Assembly: GCA_947034895.1 (NCBI GenBank)
Contig: OX344764.1
Location: forward strand, 21,576,001 to 21,640,000
Length of the DNA stretch: 64,000 nt
Source of the DNA: Rhytidiadelphus loreus
Taxonomy: Eukaryota > Streptophyta > Bryopsida > Hypnales > Hylocomiaceae
Direction of reading: 5' to 3'
Translations under genes and position numbers: made by a program
In this document: piece after piece, positions 37,554 through 50,470 of the stretch
How the letters are laid out: every line of letters begins with the position of its first letter
Position numbering within the stretch: position 1 is the stretch's first letter
Notes under the pieces: model-generated
Seen by the model: only the letters and a program-made list of their open reading frames with translations
Told to the model about the DNA's origin: nothing
Databases searched by the model: none

Positions 37554-38331
37554 ATATACACATGTATATGTTTTGAACATGAACAAATAGTTATTTATTT
37601 CGGATTTTCAATCTTTGTCACTTGTGGTTTCAAATTAGTCAACTTCGGAGGCTGTTTTCTCATAATATAGTACCTTTTTTAAAGAAACTTCAAACTAATA
37701 AAAGTTGTCAAATCAAGTTAAGTTTCATCTCCAATAATCCGTTTGAGATTTTGAGTCTCCAATTGAAAGTTATGAGCAAAATTCAGAGACAGTGTTTACA
37801 AATGTCAAAAAAAACTTTCATTCCAAACCCTCTCTGAATTTTGTTCATAACTATTAATTGGAGAATTGAAATCACAAACGGATTGTTAGAGATGAAACTT
37901 AACTTGATTTGAAAACTTTTATTAGTTTAAAGTTTAAGAAAAAAATGGACTGTACTATGTGAAAACAGCCTCCAAAGTTTGCTAAATTGAAAAAGATTGA
38001 ATTGTGAATATTCCTATTGCACATAGAATGTCAAACTTGATGGTTTAAACATTTCAATACAACAAAAGCAAAGTTTTATGACTGCAAAAAACGATTGCAT
38101 TGAGTCGTAAAATCAAAAATATGACTCGCGCAGAAATCATTGTAAATGACTCAATATATGACTAACTGCAGTCGTTTAGAAGCAGTCGCTTCAGACATCA
38201 GTCATATTGGCAGTTATATAAGTTGACGGGTATAAATACCTATAATTAGCCATAGTATGCTAATAAGGCATATATTTTTACTTTTTTTTACATTTTCTTG
38301 AGCTGTCCGGGTAAATGAAAAAATCCTACAC

Positions 38332-38690
38332 ATGTGGAATATGACTACGTTCAGTCATGTTTTTTGCTAACGTGGAATATGACTGCATGGAGTCATATTT
38401 TTTGCTAACGTGGAATATGACTGCATGGAGTCATATTTTTTGATGACGTGGAATATGATTGTAGTGAGTCATATTTTTTGTTATTATGGAATATGACTAC
38501 AGTGAGTCATATTTTTTGATGACATAGAATATGATTGCGGTGAGTCATATTTTTTGATGACGTAGAATATGATTGCGGTGAGTCATATTATGCAGTCATG
38601 TGGAATATGACTATGGTGAGTCATATTTTTTGATGATTTGTAAAATGACTCTCTCAGTCATATTTTTCAGTCATATTGAGAGCACCTAGT
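38332..38690. repeat. Subterminal tandem array of family B, copy 1
   Basis: About eight units near 40 bp of the form GTGGAATATGACTGCATGGA then GTCATATTTTTTG, differing in a few positions. They are homologous to the array at 32290-32700. Confidence 0.85.
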
Positions 38691-40072
38691 CATTTTTTGG
38701 AAATTATAATAATCATTTTGTTATTCCAAGTAGTCATTTTTTTATTGCTATGTATTTTGAACTATGAATTGAACAAATCATATAACAGTTGTAGGATACG
38801 TAAGCATATTTGCAATCAACCATTAAAATGATTTAACAATTGAATAAAAGATTTCATATAGTTAAAAACAAATACATATAATTTTAAAGATATACAAGAA
38901 ACAATTATATTGGAGAGGGAATATATAAGAAGGAATGTGACTCCTTTCAATGACATTTATAATTTATCAATCACAAATACAAAATATATATATTACAATG
39001 AATTGTTTACACAAGTCAATAGAGACTATATTTCTTACAATAATATGAAGTGAATTGCAAGTAGCCTCCAACGACTTTGTTCTAATTTTGTTGCCTGCAT
39101 ATACAATTAAAAAAATAGTAGGTTAATTTTTAATGAATATACAACAAAGCTCAATCTTCAAAAGTTTACAACAATAGAAAATATGTAATACAAATTTAGG
39201 ATAAGAAAAAAAAACAATGGTGATGCAAAGAACAAGAAGAAAAAAGACAACAAGTGCTAAAAGATAACAACAAATACAAGTTAAAATGCACAAGAAACAA
39301 TAAGGAACAACTACTAAGAGGTAACAAGAAACCAAAAAAAAGAGTTAAGATGCAACAAAAAGAAAAAAGAAACAAAAAGAGAGAACAAAAAGTAAGAAAT
39401 AAGAAATGCGAAGAAGAAAGAATTAAGATGCAAGAAGAAAAAAACAAGAAGCAAGAGTGAAGATGCAACAAAAGACAACAACTCTAAGAAGTAAGAGTGA
39501 ATTCAAGATGCAACAAAACACAACAATTAAGAAACAAGAGTGAACTCAAGATGCAACCAAACACAACAATTAAGGAACAAGAGTGAACTCAAAATGCAAC
39601 AAAACATAACATTTAAGAAACAATAGTGAACTCAAAGAGACAAGAGACAAGAGACAAGAGACAAAAAAAGGTAAGGAAGAAGAGTCAAAAAAAGTAGTGG
39701 CTAAGATTTCAAAACTCTAAAAAAATGACGGCTAGGATTTCAAAACCTTAAAAAGTGGTGGCAAGGGTTTCAAAACCCTAAAAAAAATGATAGTGAGGGT
39801 TTCAAAACCCTAAATAGTGGTGGCTAGGATTTCAAAACCCTTAAAAAGTGGTGATTAGGTTTTAAAATTTTAAACAATGGCTTGTTTATATTTTTTTTGA
39901 TTGCCCATGTTTTTCTTAGGTTGCCCCAAAACATAAAAATATTACTACCATGAAAATATGACTAATAATATAACTCAATGTTCTCAAACGAGTTCCCTAC
40001 CGTTCCCTATGAAATACTTTGGTGTTCCCAACGGACGTATAATATACGCCCGTGAAGTACAAGGCCCAAAAA

Positions 40073-40150
40073 CAACGACGCTAGCGTGCGAGCTTGGAGC
40101 GGCGAGCTTGTGAGCTGCAAGCATGGAGCTTGTGAGCGTGGAGCCTCGAA
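40073..40150 (+). repeat. Left terminal repeat of the 19.9-kb element
   Basis: GCTAGCGTGCGAGC is followed by several GAGCTTGTGAGC-like units, GC-rich against an AT-rich background. It is complementary to 59940-60002. Confidence 0.75.
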
Positions 40151-40796
40151 ATTAAAAAATTTCAACTTTTTAACCCCATTTCTTATTTTTTTAAAATTTT
40201 TTTTTAATAAGCAAAAAAATTTACTATTTTTAGTAAATTTTGGGACCTATAACCACTTATCCTATTACCGAGGATTTTAAATACTTTTTTTCATAGCTTG
40301 GCAATTACTTTTTTCATTAGTTGAACAACTTCAATTTCTCGTACATAGTTCAGCATGTACTTCACTAACTATAATTTGCATATCTAGGCATTCACAAATT
40401 ATATCAAGAATATAACATAATATGTTAATTCAATAAGTCTCACAAAAGCAAAGATGGGTACACTTTCACAAAACTCTCGTAGGAATTTTCGAATGTCATG
40501 GATAGACAATTACTTAGGGTTTAGGATTTAAACTGCAATTCAGAGTCTTTTAAAAACACAAAAATACAAATGCAAAACAAATTGTAAAGTAAAGAAAAAA
40601 TTGATGACTTCCCGATGTAATGTAAACCAAAAAATAATATATAAATGGAATCTAAATAGGGTTTAGAAGTGAAAAACTAACAAGAAATTAAAAGAGATAT
40701 AAGCATGTTTCATTCCATATGCTTCAAAACATTTTTTTTAAACCAAATGTAAATTAATACAATATGATGCAAGTACATAAGACAATCTAGCCATGA

Positions 40797-43700
40797 CTAC
40801 TCTGAAATTGTGATTATCCCTGCTTTAACTAGAAGAAGCTTCAACTCGTTGAAGCTATAACTTGGTGCATGAATGAATTTGTCTTCATGGATGTCCATCT
40901 TGCAGAAGTACCTGTATAGGTAGTACAAGTGCTTGCAATTTACGTACTGTTGATGGCCTCCAATGGCTAAAATAGCCATGTTTATATAGTCCGGGCATGT
41001 GCATGAGGGGTACATTCCCACTGTGATTCGGTACACGTTTTTGTTATTGTCTAACCCGGTTTGTAGTGACACAATTGCACCTAGTCTCGGGAAAGGCAAC
41101 AATGTAACTCCCAAAATTTCTCCTTTCACATTGCCAGCACTCTCCCACTTGTTCCGCTGTTCTATAGTTGGTGCATTTGCGATTCGCCGTATGGTTCGAT
41201 TGTTTCGAACTGTTGGATACACACTTGCATCTGTTGGAGGTGGCTGATCATACAACACAGTCTTGAATATGTTTGAAAGATTGAAGAGTCGACGTGGAGA
41301 TAGTACAGGACGCTCCTGGAGATGAAATCCACCATGTTGCAATAATAAAGTCTCATCCCGGCTCAAGTTTGTTCCAATTAAAACAGGCCAGACCTCTGGT
41401 ACCTCAGGCCAATCTAGAACCCACTTGCGCTTGCTTCCTTTCACACATCGTTCAATGTCGTCAGCACAAAACCAAAAGTCAACCACCACCTCTCGCTTAC
41501 TCCTATAATCTTCTTTTCTCCCACGATATGTGGGAGCAGGGGTTCCCTTCTGTCCCTTTGCAATTTTTGCAGTGCACTTTATATTTGAACCCCGTTGTTG
41601 AGCAAAACATTTCGCATTTGATTTCTGGCTGATTCTAGCTATATGCCACTTTGAAGTGTCACAATCACTTTCGAAAGCAACTGTCACGTGTCTAGAATTG
41701 CTCACTTCAGGTACTTTACCTCTATCTCCGGAAGAATCAACAGAAGCCGTTGTGGACCGCGTTCGAACACGAGGTTGGGAGAAATTGACTTTATCTGGTC
41801 TATGTGAGTCTCCAGCATCGCCTATTGGTATGTCCAACTTTCTTTTCGTGCTTCCAAAGATTTCTTCTCCTTCCAAATGAGGTATACGACTTCCAACACC
41901 TTCACTTCCAGGTAATGTATTCAGCGCCTCTGCAATCTTCTTAGGGTCTCCGCTTCGTCTTGCAGCTCTCAACTTCAACTCGCCCTTCGATGGACCAGAT
42001 CCAGATGCATGTCCCTTCAAGTATGCACGATAGTTTGTCATTTGCATCCATGCATGAATACTGTCATCGCAAGTGGCGTCAAACAAATTGTTTCCACGAT
42101 TACCAGACATTTGAAGCCACTTGTTATGCATTGTTTCTGACAAGTTGCATGATGGCATATCCGCCATCTCCTCCAAACTTAACTCCTACAAAAGCATCCA
42201 CAAAATATTTTAAGCATTGACATTCAATAACATATTACCATACAAAACAACCCAAACTAGAAGAACTCTGAAGTACAACACATCATTTCACGTAATATTC
42301 AAATCATTTCAAGTAAATTCTAGGACACCAAAATAATATAATAAAGCTAACCTGTTAGAAAATATTCTTCTACAAAACAGCCAACTTCACGTCTATTTTG
42401 AGACGTCAGTTCTCAAAAAAAAAAAAATCCTGCTTCTTGAACCAATATTAGGGGTAACAAGAGCACTAGAAGAAAACCAGAAGAAACTGCGTTTTACTTT
42501 ACAGAAACTGCGTTGTACTCAACAAAAAAGTATCATCTGGATTTTGTTGAGGTCTCCCTTTGTAACACAAAATTTTGCACTCTAATACAAAATTCTGCGT
42601 TTTACTTGTCAGAAATTTGCATTTTACTTGTCAAATTTTGTGTTGAACCATTGGAACGCAAAATTTTGCATTGCAAAGGGAGAACTCAACAAAATCCAGA
42701 TGATACTTTTCTGTTGAGTATAACGCAGTTTCTATGAAATAAAACGCAATTTCTTCTGGTTTTCTTCTAGTGGAGGGAACCCCAAAACCTCAGTCGGGTC
42801 CAACTGAGGTTTTGGGGGTACCCTTCAGTACCCCCATTTCTGGTTTAAGGGCTTAAAAAAAAAATTTAGTCCACATTTTTTAAAATTGATTGATACATCT
42901 AAATTCTTTGCTAGAACCAGTAAATGCATATTCCAAGAAAAAATGAAAATAAATAATTCTAAAAATCCTTTAATACAATGCAAAACAAATATTTAGGAAA
43001 AAAAATTGTGCTCACCATTTGCATGAATCCTCCCCACTGCCGGTAACGAAAATGCCAAAAAGCTAGCCAATGGTCCAAGTGATGAAGCCCATCTTCATTG
43101 GCAGCTCCGGATGACAACCACCATGATCGAATTGCCAAGTATCGTATCTCCGCTTGTTCCATAGTCTTTGCATCTTTATACTGTTTACATAACATAGTAT
43201 GTTGAGATTGAAATGCTTCCTTGATATACTTTTGCGTGTGCTTTTGCAGAGAGGTAGTCCAATGTAGCAAACATGTTCTCTCACGATTTTCCATCTTCTC
43301 GTTGGCCAAACCACTGCCATAAACTATACGTACTGCATTCCAATTGGCCATAGAGCTATCTGCCATGAATCCCTTGAAATTTGGGTGATCCACACCATGC
43401 CGTGACATCACAGTGTTCAAGGACCTCCAAAATTGCACTTGGACCTCTATATCTTCGGATTGCATATCGCATGTTGCAATTGTCATCACTTTCTTGTATT
43501 CAGAATCATACACATGGCAAGCCATTGTAGTCCACTCATTCACTCGCTTCACGTGGTCAAACATCATCCATCCATTCTGCAGATCTCCTCCTAGTTGCAT
43601 GCGCTTCACTAGGTCTACTCCACTTCCAGGTCCTTCAGTCAACATCTTAAAAATGTAGACCTTCTCTTTGCCTTGTCCAGGGAAGACACTATCATGTATG

Positions 43701-45175
43701 AATTCAAACTTCGACTCCTTCTTCATAGTCATAATATTGTCAATGACACCTCCTCGGTTGTTTGAGCGAAATGAAGAAATTACATTCCGTATGTTTGGAT
43801 TGCTCAAGTATTGGAACCGATCCATGACCTCCTCCAGTTCCTCGCCCTTCAACATCTTCTTCTCGCCCTCTCCACTATGAAATAGATAGTTTGTTAGGAA
43901 ATCCTTGCTAGCGGAGAGTGCAATTGCAGAGTTGGTAGCCATGGGGGTCTTCGCCACCTGCTCCGCTATTAATCCGCAAATCTTTTCTGTAGAATCTCTA
44001 TACATTCCCTTCGCTACAGGATGAGTATGATATCCAAAATGAATAGCTGCCCTACTCATTTTTGGATTCTCTGAATAGCAGTAGTAAATCCTACCATTGC
44101 ATGTATTGAGGCACATTGGGCTTACTTTGCAAACCTTGCAAACTAGAGTACAATCTTTAGGAGGAATCTCCCCTACAACAAAAGGAAAGATTGTATATCC
44201 AGTCCACTCTGTTTCGTTGCGTTTTCCTGCCCTCTTCAAGTAATCACAATCTGAATTCATACAAGCAAGATGACCAACGCAGTAAGACTTACGCAACCTC
44301 AAGCTGTCAGAGTTGTGAATGTTCGTGGTCACCAACTTGCACCAAGGGTGTCCATCATATCGCTTATCCATTCCCTCCAAGTTCCTAGCTGCCGACGAAG
44401 ACGAAGAAGAGCCACAAGGAGGCAACTCAAAGACAACATCCCCATCAAAAACGGCTGGAAGATATTGCACGCGGTGGTGTTTCATGTTGCTCAGATCCAT
44501 TGTTGACAATTCGTTTCTTGATCGATGCATATTTGCTAGTCTCTTCAAACACTCCATTATGCTCAATTGACCGCTGGTATTTGGATTCAATGGAGGTCGA
44601 GACAACCAAGATTGGGTATGGCTATTTGACAAGCTCTCAGACCTAGATTTCAAACCCTCGTTTCCAGTCGATGCAAGTGGCACATGACATGTCTGCTTCG
44701 AAAGCTTCAAGTCTGGAGACTCTCCCTCCGACTCACTAGACAACTCTATGATTGAATCTAGTTTCTCAACCTTCACTGCTTGTAGAATTGCACTATTCTG
44801 AAGGACAGGGAAGACTTCAAGAGGTGGACTTAGTGATATTGAGTGAGTGACATATGGCATATTCACTGTAGATGCATCTGAATGTCGACTTCGAATCTCG
44901 GTAGAAGCAGCTAGCATAGACAAAGGCAATCCATAAGCTCTATAGTTTCCAGCTGCAAGGTACCAACAATGTCCTGCTTCTTCCATTGACCTCACTACCG
45001 GAATTGATTGCTCCAGCTCTCCTGATTCGGACTTCCTCTCTTCTTCAACATAGATGGATGACTCTATGAACCTGAAACGAACATGAAGTAGATGGCTCAT
45101 GACTCTAGTTTGCTCTCCATCATCTACTGGAAAGACAAGAGGAACATCATAACCATCTACACGAATGCAAGCCAT
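40797..45175 (-). CDS. MULE-like transposase with Cys-rich DNA-binding region and SWIM zinc finger
   Basis: Two exons with matching phase: 45175-43016 (720 codons, donor GTGAGC) and 42185-40797 (463 codons with stop, acceptor TTTTGTAG), giving 1182 residues with no internal stop. The start ATG at 45175 (MACIRVDGYDV) is preferred over 45265, where the extra 30 residues are a hydrophobic low-complexity lead. From N to C: an acidic/Ser-rich region; a Cys/His-rich region (CVGHLACMNSDCDYL, later CKVCKVSPMC and HTHP) like WRKY/GCM-related zinc fingers of MULE-type transposases; a DDE-like core (GFMADSSMANWNAVR, then CLLHW at about 635-639, the CxxH of such cores); a charged linker; and SWIM CTC...CKH at about 1115-1139. 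SWIM fingers are typical of MuDR/FAR1-type proteins. It would cut and move the element. The exact family is inferred. Confidence 0.75.
42441..42850. repeat. Palindromic hairpin H1 (split by a MITE)
   Basis: The core CCTCAGTCGGGTCCAACTGA is at 42788-42807. Left-arm text ACCAATATTAGGGGTAACAA, continuing after the MITE with GGAACCCCAAAACC, pairs with right-arm GGTTTTGGGGGTACCC and TACCCCCATTTCTGGT. It is a member of the hairpin family confined to the 19.9-kb element. Confidence 0.75.
42464..42772. mobile_element. CACTA-type MITE, 309 bp, in the transposase intron
   Basis: The ends CACTAGAAGAAAACCAGAAG and CTTCTGGTTTTCTTCTAGTG are exact inverted repeats. The target duplication is GAG on both sides (42461-42463, 42773-42775). 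Inverted arms extend well inside (aactgcgtttta / taaaacgcaatt). It splits the left arm of hairpin H1. Confidence 0.85.
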
Positions 45176-45824
45176 CTTCAAGAGTAAACACACATTCAAA
45201 AGAATGCAAAAGAAAGAAAACACTTGTCTGTGCCACAAGAAAGAGAACTGATCATCTTCAAGCATTTACATGCTGCGACACCTTCATCATCAGTGAAAGA
45301 AGTGGAAAGCAGAATGTCTAAAAGTAGTTCAAAATGTCCTATCAGGTAATTGAGCATCTACCACACCACCTTCCAAGCAGAACACTAGCAAAGCCATTTT
45401 TAAATGTCTTAAATGCATAGTTCGGCTGTGTCAGGCATCTCTAAATGTGTTAGGTGAATCTATGAATAGCAATTTCATGAGTGTACCAAAAAGTGACTGC
45501 GCCAAAACGCCAGACACCATCCATATTTATTTTGGAATGTAGCAAAAAGTCACAGGTCACTGTCATAGTGCTATTAAAATTTGCTTTATTTCAAATCTAG
45601 ACGGCGCATTAAAAACACTGTCAGATGTATTAGTTGTGGACTCATGATGGACGCGTTTGTCAACAACCTACTATAGGGTTACGCGTTCTACGCGTTTACC
45701 TGCATGGCTTGTAAAGAGATATAAGGTCAAGCCAATTCTCAACAACACTTGTCTTTGAAGGTCTGCAAGACGATTAGCAGTAGCATTTCTAGGTGATAGG
45801 TTGGATACACTATGCTCTGAACTC
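45176..45824. other. Divergent intergenic region between transposase and plus-strand genes
   Basis: It lies between the minus-strand transposase start and a plus-strand frame from 45825, so it should hold promoters for both directions. No TATA box or motif could be fixed. A GCGTTCTACGCGTTTACC stretch near 45680 is mildly palindromic. Confidence 0.35.
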
Positions 45825-46115
45825 ATGCTCAAAGACTCTTATAGCTTTTCTACCTTACTTCTAGAGCACTCTAAGAAGCGTAAGAAGCATTCTTCTTTGT
45901 ATTTCTCATCTCCCAAGGCACTTAGGAGGTCTAGAATGAATCATGGAAAGAGAGCTGTATCTAAGACAGCTCAATCGACAGCAGTCAACCTCCGGAAAGT
46001 CCTTCAATATGAATCTGGAGCTAGTGGCGCTGAGGAGAATAATGAGGTGCAGAACTTAGACTCATCGCAAGACATGGTGGCAAATCGAGCAAGTGGACGA
46101 AATGTTTCATCAGAA
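45825..46115 (+). CDS. Possible first exon of a transposon-borne gene (unidentified)
   Basis: An ATG at 45825 opens MLKDSYSFSTLLLEHSKKRK, with basic clusters (SKKRKKHSS) and a polar tail (VLQYESGASGAEENNEVQNL). A possible donor (GAA|GTACTT) is at 46115/46116; read through, the frame stops at 46179-46181. Basic plus acidic low-complexity N-termini also start the neighbouring ParB-methyltransferase gene. It may be the 5' exon of the AlkB-like remnant downstream (inference). Confidence 0.3.
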
Positions 46116-46181
46116 GTACTTTCCCATATAAGTTATTTTTCCTTGAAATTTTGTACTTCAAATGCTTCTGATTATATTTGA

Positions 46182-47550
46182 ATTTGTACTTGGACTATGA
46201 AGTTGGTGTAGGATTGATTTTAAGCACTTATAAAAGCGTATTCTTCTTCTATTCTTCATCCATGTATGCAAAAATTAAGTTTGTCTTGTATTGTGTAAAT
46301 GGATCACTCTCTTCATTTTCATTTCAGAAAAGACTTTGTGATTAAGCTAGGACACTTGAATGATTGAGACTTCAAGGGGCAATTATATTCACCTAGTATA
46401 GGGTCCATAAATTATACTTGGAGTTTTAGAAATGGATCACACTTCTGGAGTTCTCATTTTCATTTTATACTCCTAAACTTTGGGGAAGCCATTTTGGGGC
46501 GTCCACATGACTAAGCGATGTGTCGAAGATAGATTTAAAATAGTTTTACATATTTTTTTTTCCTTTACCTCTAAGAGGCACTTATGAAGAGTACGCAAGT
46601 GAATTTCTAGTTTGTCTACTATTTGCCATCATTTGAAAGAGAACTTATTGAGAAAAGGATCACAGAAAATGCTATATTTTGTGTATTCTAGTTATTCCTT
46701 CTTCCATGCAGTAGATGTGTAACTCTTCAGGAAATATGATATTTCTAGATTTCAAATCCAAATAATGAAATGAAGTTCTTGTACTTTAAGTTTCTATTGC
46801 CTTGGAAATTTCAAGAAATAGTGATATTCTATATTTGATTGCAATTTGTAATTTGAATGAATAATAATAGTGAATCCATTATAATTATATAAATTTCTAG
46901 AAATAGAGTTTACAACGTCATGTGTTACTATTATGTGCACCAACGGTGATACTCTCAGAGGTCTCAAAATGATTATGTATTTCATAAGATTATTTTGCAT
47001 TTTTTCTTAAAATGTTCTTATAAAAAACATCCTCCTTGGATAAAATATGAAATTTGTGGGCAGTAAATGAGACAAGAAATTCCATCTCTAGAATATGAAT
47101 ATGAATTTTTGTATTCATTTCTATTTCCACAAAATATAAAAATAGAGTGATGGCCACAAAGGCCTAAAATCATTAGATATAGGTCTGTCCCTTAAAAAAA
47201 AAAAATTCTCATAAATTGCTTTCAGTGACATATACATTCATTTAAATGTTCTTGAAATGAAAGATTGATGAGGATCATTCTCTAAGAAGCAGAATTTTAG
47301 ACAAATTCCTAAGTTTGCACAACTCCATTTAAAGGTGCAATTTCATTCATATTGGTCTACTCTATTTGCACCAAATCACCATTACCTACCTACAAACATT
47401 TGACTTTAGGAATTCATTGTTGATTCATTGTTAGTCAAAATATTATAATTAAAACTGTAAATGCACTATTTCTTTATTCTCATTCTAACAAATAGATGTG
47501 AAATTTGATCTACTTTAGTGATTTTCTTACACTGGCCCAAGCTCCCTCAG
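46182..47550. other. AT-rich stretch inside the 19.9-kb element, no gene seen
   Basis: Probably intronic or decayed sequence between the frame at 45825 and the exon-like stretch at 47551. No repeats or motifs recognised. Confidence 0.4.
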
Positions 47551-47995
47551 ATGGTCGGCATATGATCCTCCTACGTTAGAACTCATAGAAACGGACCTTT
47601 ATGAACCAAATTCACATTCAATGCTACCCGATCTAAAGAATTAGTTCCTTGCTACGGAGAAACAGTGTACCTATGGCTTTGAACGGAATGTGCGCTTTGC
47701 ACCATTCCACCCAGCTGTCCCCATGGTTGGTGATGTCAGAAAAAGGGTTTCTGATCTTCTAGGAATCCCACAGCGCGAGAATTTCAGTCCTGTTTATACA
47801 TTATTCTTAAGAGACTATTCTTTAGATTATTCACAAGGGTCAATAATGAGAAGTCCTGCCCTGATTGTTCCCGGTCTTGTTAGTTTCAGATTCATGTCAA
47901 TGAAACGTCGCCTTTCCTCGAGGCATATTGAGGCTTCAATTGCATTATTTGGGTTGGGCGTCACTATGTTATTTGGAAGAAGGAAAACACTCAAG
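47551..47995 (+). pseudogene. Possible AlkB-like (2-oxoglutarate/Fe dioxygenase) exon, decayed
   Basis: After an acceptor (GCTCCCTCAG, 47541-47550) the plus frame reads WSAYDPPTLELIETDLYEPN, one stop, then CTYGFERNVRFAPFHPAVPM, VRKRVSDLLGIPQRENFSPV, SFRFMSMKRRLSSRHIEASI and ALFGLGVTMLFGRRKTLK, with a possible donor (AAG|GTAGTG) at 47995. The spacing of YGFERN, a 'VRKRVSDLLG' helix and a 'RF.FM..RR...IEASIAL..G..TMLFG' strand pair recalls AlkB-type dioxygenases, which remove alkyl or methyl groups from nucleic acid bases. The expected HxD iron motif between FSPVYTLFLRDY and the next strand is not present, and there is an in-frame stop. The call is a tentative resemblance from memory; this copy would not be active. 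Confidence 0.3.
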
Positions 47996-49059
47996 GTAGT
48001 GATGAGTGTAACCTCAGTATGTACATAACATTCTTGGATACTGTACAGTACAGTGCATGACAGGCACGACACCTTTAGAGAATACTACCAATTAGATGTT
48101 CTTTGTACCAGTCGTGCCAAATCACAGAAAATTTTACAATGTCAATCTTAGGACTTGTTGCTCTTTTTTTTTACAAAGTTCAGTTGTGTTTAAGAATTCC
48201 AGTAGTAGGCGGAGAGTTAGATTCACTGAATGGCGAACGGGTTATTAAAAATCTGAAACATTGATATAGTCTTCGTCCATGTTCGATGTTTCAACAGATC
48301 TCATAGACCGAGATTGTCGCTCGTAGAAGAACTGCCAAATAATATGTCAGCTCCTTATATCGGGAAAATCCAGATGCTACCTACCTGATCATTACATGAT
48401 CAATCTGCCACGACTTGACATTAAGCCCATAGATCCGCAGGTAAGTTCATTCTTGTAACTGTAAAAGCGTGGATCAGAGGGTCAATTCATTCCTGTATCT
48501 GTAAAACAGAGGATCACCTTTACACTTCGAATCTGGAGGACTAAATTATTGAACACTGACCTCGGCACCCTTTCATGAGTCTTGCAATCGAATTCTTCCA
48601 CCTGGCGTAACCTGATCAACAATGACGAAATTAGACCACGATACTCCAAGAGGGATATGAACGTGGTTAAGCAAGTTGCCTAGCACAGGATTAGAATAGA
48701 AGATTAAAAAGTTCTGACATAACTTTACGTGATTAGAATAGAAGGTACTATGGTCGACAAATCCACAGTTGCAAAATCTGAATAATCCATTGGGTATCTA
48801 CGCGGCTAATTGAATGCCGCTGCCATAGAAAATGGATCACCTCACACGTAGGTCGAGATTCACGGAGGTCACTTGAAGTACTAATTCGGGAAATGCTGCC
48901 CATGTCACAGCTCAGCGCACTAGCTATGAATACATAACGCTGTGGTCTCTCTCTCCTGATCGTTCATTCTCATTTTGTATTCAAGACTCAATCTTGGGAA
49001 TTATCCTGCCTGCGAGGAGAGGAACTGGAAGTCTTCACGAACTGACTGTTGGCTTCACC
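47996..49059. other. Inter-exon/intergenic stretch upstream of the ParB-methyltransferase gene
   Basis: It includes a strong donor-like AG|GTAAGT near 48440 and a stretch of moderate GC (48300-48960) that may contain decayed exons of the AlkB-like gene and the promoter of the next gene. No exon could be placed with confidence. Confidence 0.3.
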
Positions 49060-49257
49060 ATGTCTGCACAGCGAGAAGGCGAGGAGCTCCCAAGCCGCTT
49101 CACCCGAAGTCGTCGACATCGAGAATGCAGTGTGCAAGTAATCGAGGAGCGCCTGGATTCTCAGACTGCTGCCGATTCTGAGATTGTTGGCGATTCTGAG
49201 ACTGCTGGCGAGGAGCTTTCTACTTTACAGCACCAGCAACGGACAACACAAGCTCAG
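49060..49257 (+). CDS. Candidate 5' exon of the ParB-methyltransferase gene
   Basis: From ATG 49060 the frame reads MSAQREGEELPSRFTRSRRH with a Glu/Thr/Ser-rich continuation, and stops being open just after a good donor CAG|GTATGA (49257/49258), phase 0. Joining to the exon at 51865 keeps the frame. The in-between 2.6 kb would be an intron containing two hairpin elements. Alternatively the gene starts at ATG 51865 and this is a separate short transcript. Confidence 0.35.
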
Positions 49258-49559
49258 GTATGAATATTTTATTTTTTTCAGTGATTCTTTACTGCATTTA
49301 ACTACAGAGTCTTGTTTACTTTAAAGCCTCTTTCATGCAGTTCGGAAAGAATGCCAAGATTTCGTTTTCCGTCAGAAGTAGGTGCTTCTTTCATATTCCT
49401 TCGCAAATTCTTCGCCAGACCATCGTTAGTTATCCTTGCTGAGTTCACTAGCTGTCGGCACCCCTTGCTGTGCAACCGGAATGTAGATCACTAGTACTTT
49501 ATTTTTTTTTAAGTTGCCATGCCACTGCTAAGGGCATTTGCATATGTCTGTCGCTGCCA

Positions 49560-49700
49560 ACTCTCGCTGTCGTCATTTCCTCCCTGTCTGGTATTTCCTC
49601 CCTGTCGGCATTTTTTTCCTGTCGACATTTCCTCCCTGTCGGCATTTTTTCCCTGTCAACATTTCCTCCCTGTCGGCATTTCCTCCCTCTCTTTTTCGCT
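49560..49700 (+). repeat. Short TTTCCTCCCTGTCGGCA minisatellite
   Basis: About six degenerate copies of a 17-20-bp unit (TCCTCCCTGTCGGCATTT and variants). Confidence 0.75.
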
Positions 49701-50377
49701 GCTTACACTCTTCTGCCTTCCTAATTACTCTCTCAGTCGGCATTCCCTCGCTGTATGCAGTCCTATTCTTCGATGGTAGATCGGGTTTTTATTTTTGTCA
49801 TGAACCTTTAGGTGCAGCGCTAAGCGTTCTGCAGGACGAGTTCGGGAATTATAGACGTTGTTAGACTTCTTTAAAGTTCAGAAGTCTGGAAGCTGATAGG
49901 GCTCCGTCATTCACTGTTTACTAACAGCTAGAAAGCAGATGGAATTACAGACTTGCAATGTTTCAATAAAATCTAAGCTGTGTAAAGTAACGGTAAGAAT
50001 AGATTCTATATCGACTTGGAACAATTCAAAGATTGTAAGGTACATCTCCAAAACTTCATGACCTGATATGGAGATAAAAAAAAGAAACCTCCGAATTGCT
50101 TTCTTGAACTGCAGCGCGTTAGATTAATTGCATGGCGCTTTGGTTAGGCAGCACAGAAAGTATGCATCTTGCGGGAACTGAAGATTATAAAAGTTGGAAC
50201 ACCGTTAGTTCCCTACAACGATGACCTGTTTTGGGGGGAGCTGACGCTACCCCCAAAACTGGTCATTCAGTAAAACCACCGCAAGAATCGATGCAAGTGT
50301 AGAGGCGAAAAAGCGGAAAATATTTATTAATATTTAACGAATTTTTTAAAGCTTTAAAAAACAATACTTTAAGTGAC

Positions 50378-50470
50378 CGATATCAAGGGTAGTGTCTGCT
50401 CCCTCTAAAACCTCAGTCGGGTCCGACTGAGGTTTTGGGGGAAGCAGACGCTACCCCTGAAATCGGTCAT
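50378..50470. repeat. Palindromic hairpin H2
   Basis: The core CCTCAGTCGGGTCCGACTGA starts at 50411. The arms extend to both sides almost without mismatch: ACCGATATCAAGGGTAGTGT / ACGCTACCCCTGAAATCGGT. A related, centre-deleted copy (ATGACCTGTTTTGGGGGGAG ... CCCCCAAAACTGGTCAT) lies at 50220-50266. Confidence 0.85.

Larger units (their letters stand above)
42186..43015 (-). other. Intron of the transposase gene, holding a MITE inside a hairpin element
   Basis: The 830-bp intron contains a 309-bp CACTA-type MITE (42464-42772) inserted into the left arm of palindromic hairpin H1 (about 42441-42850). The rest is AT-rich. Confidence 0.7.
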
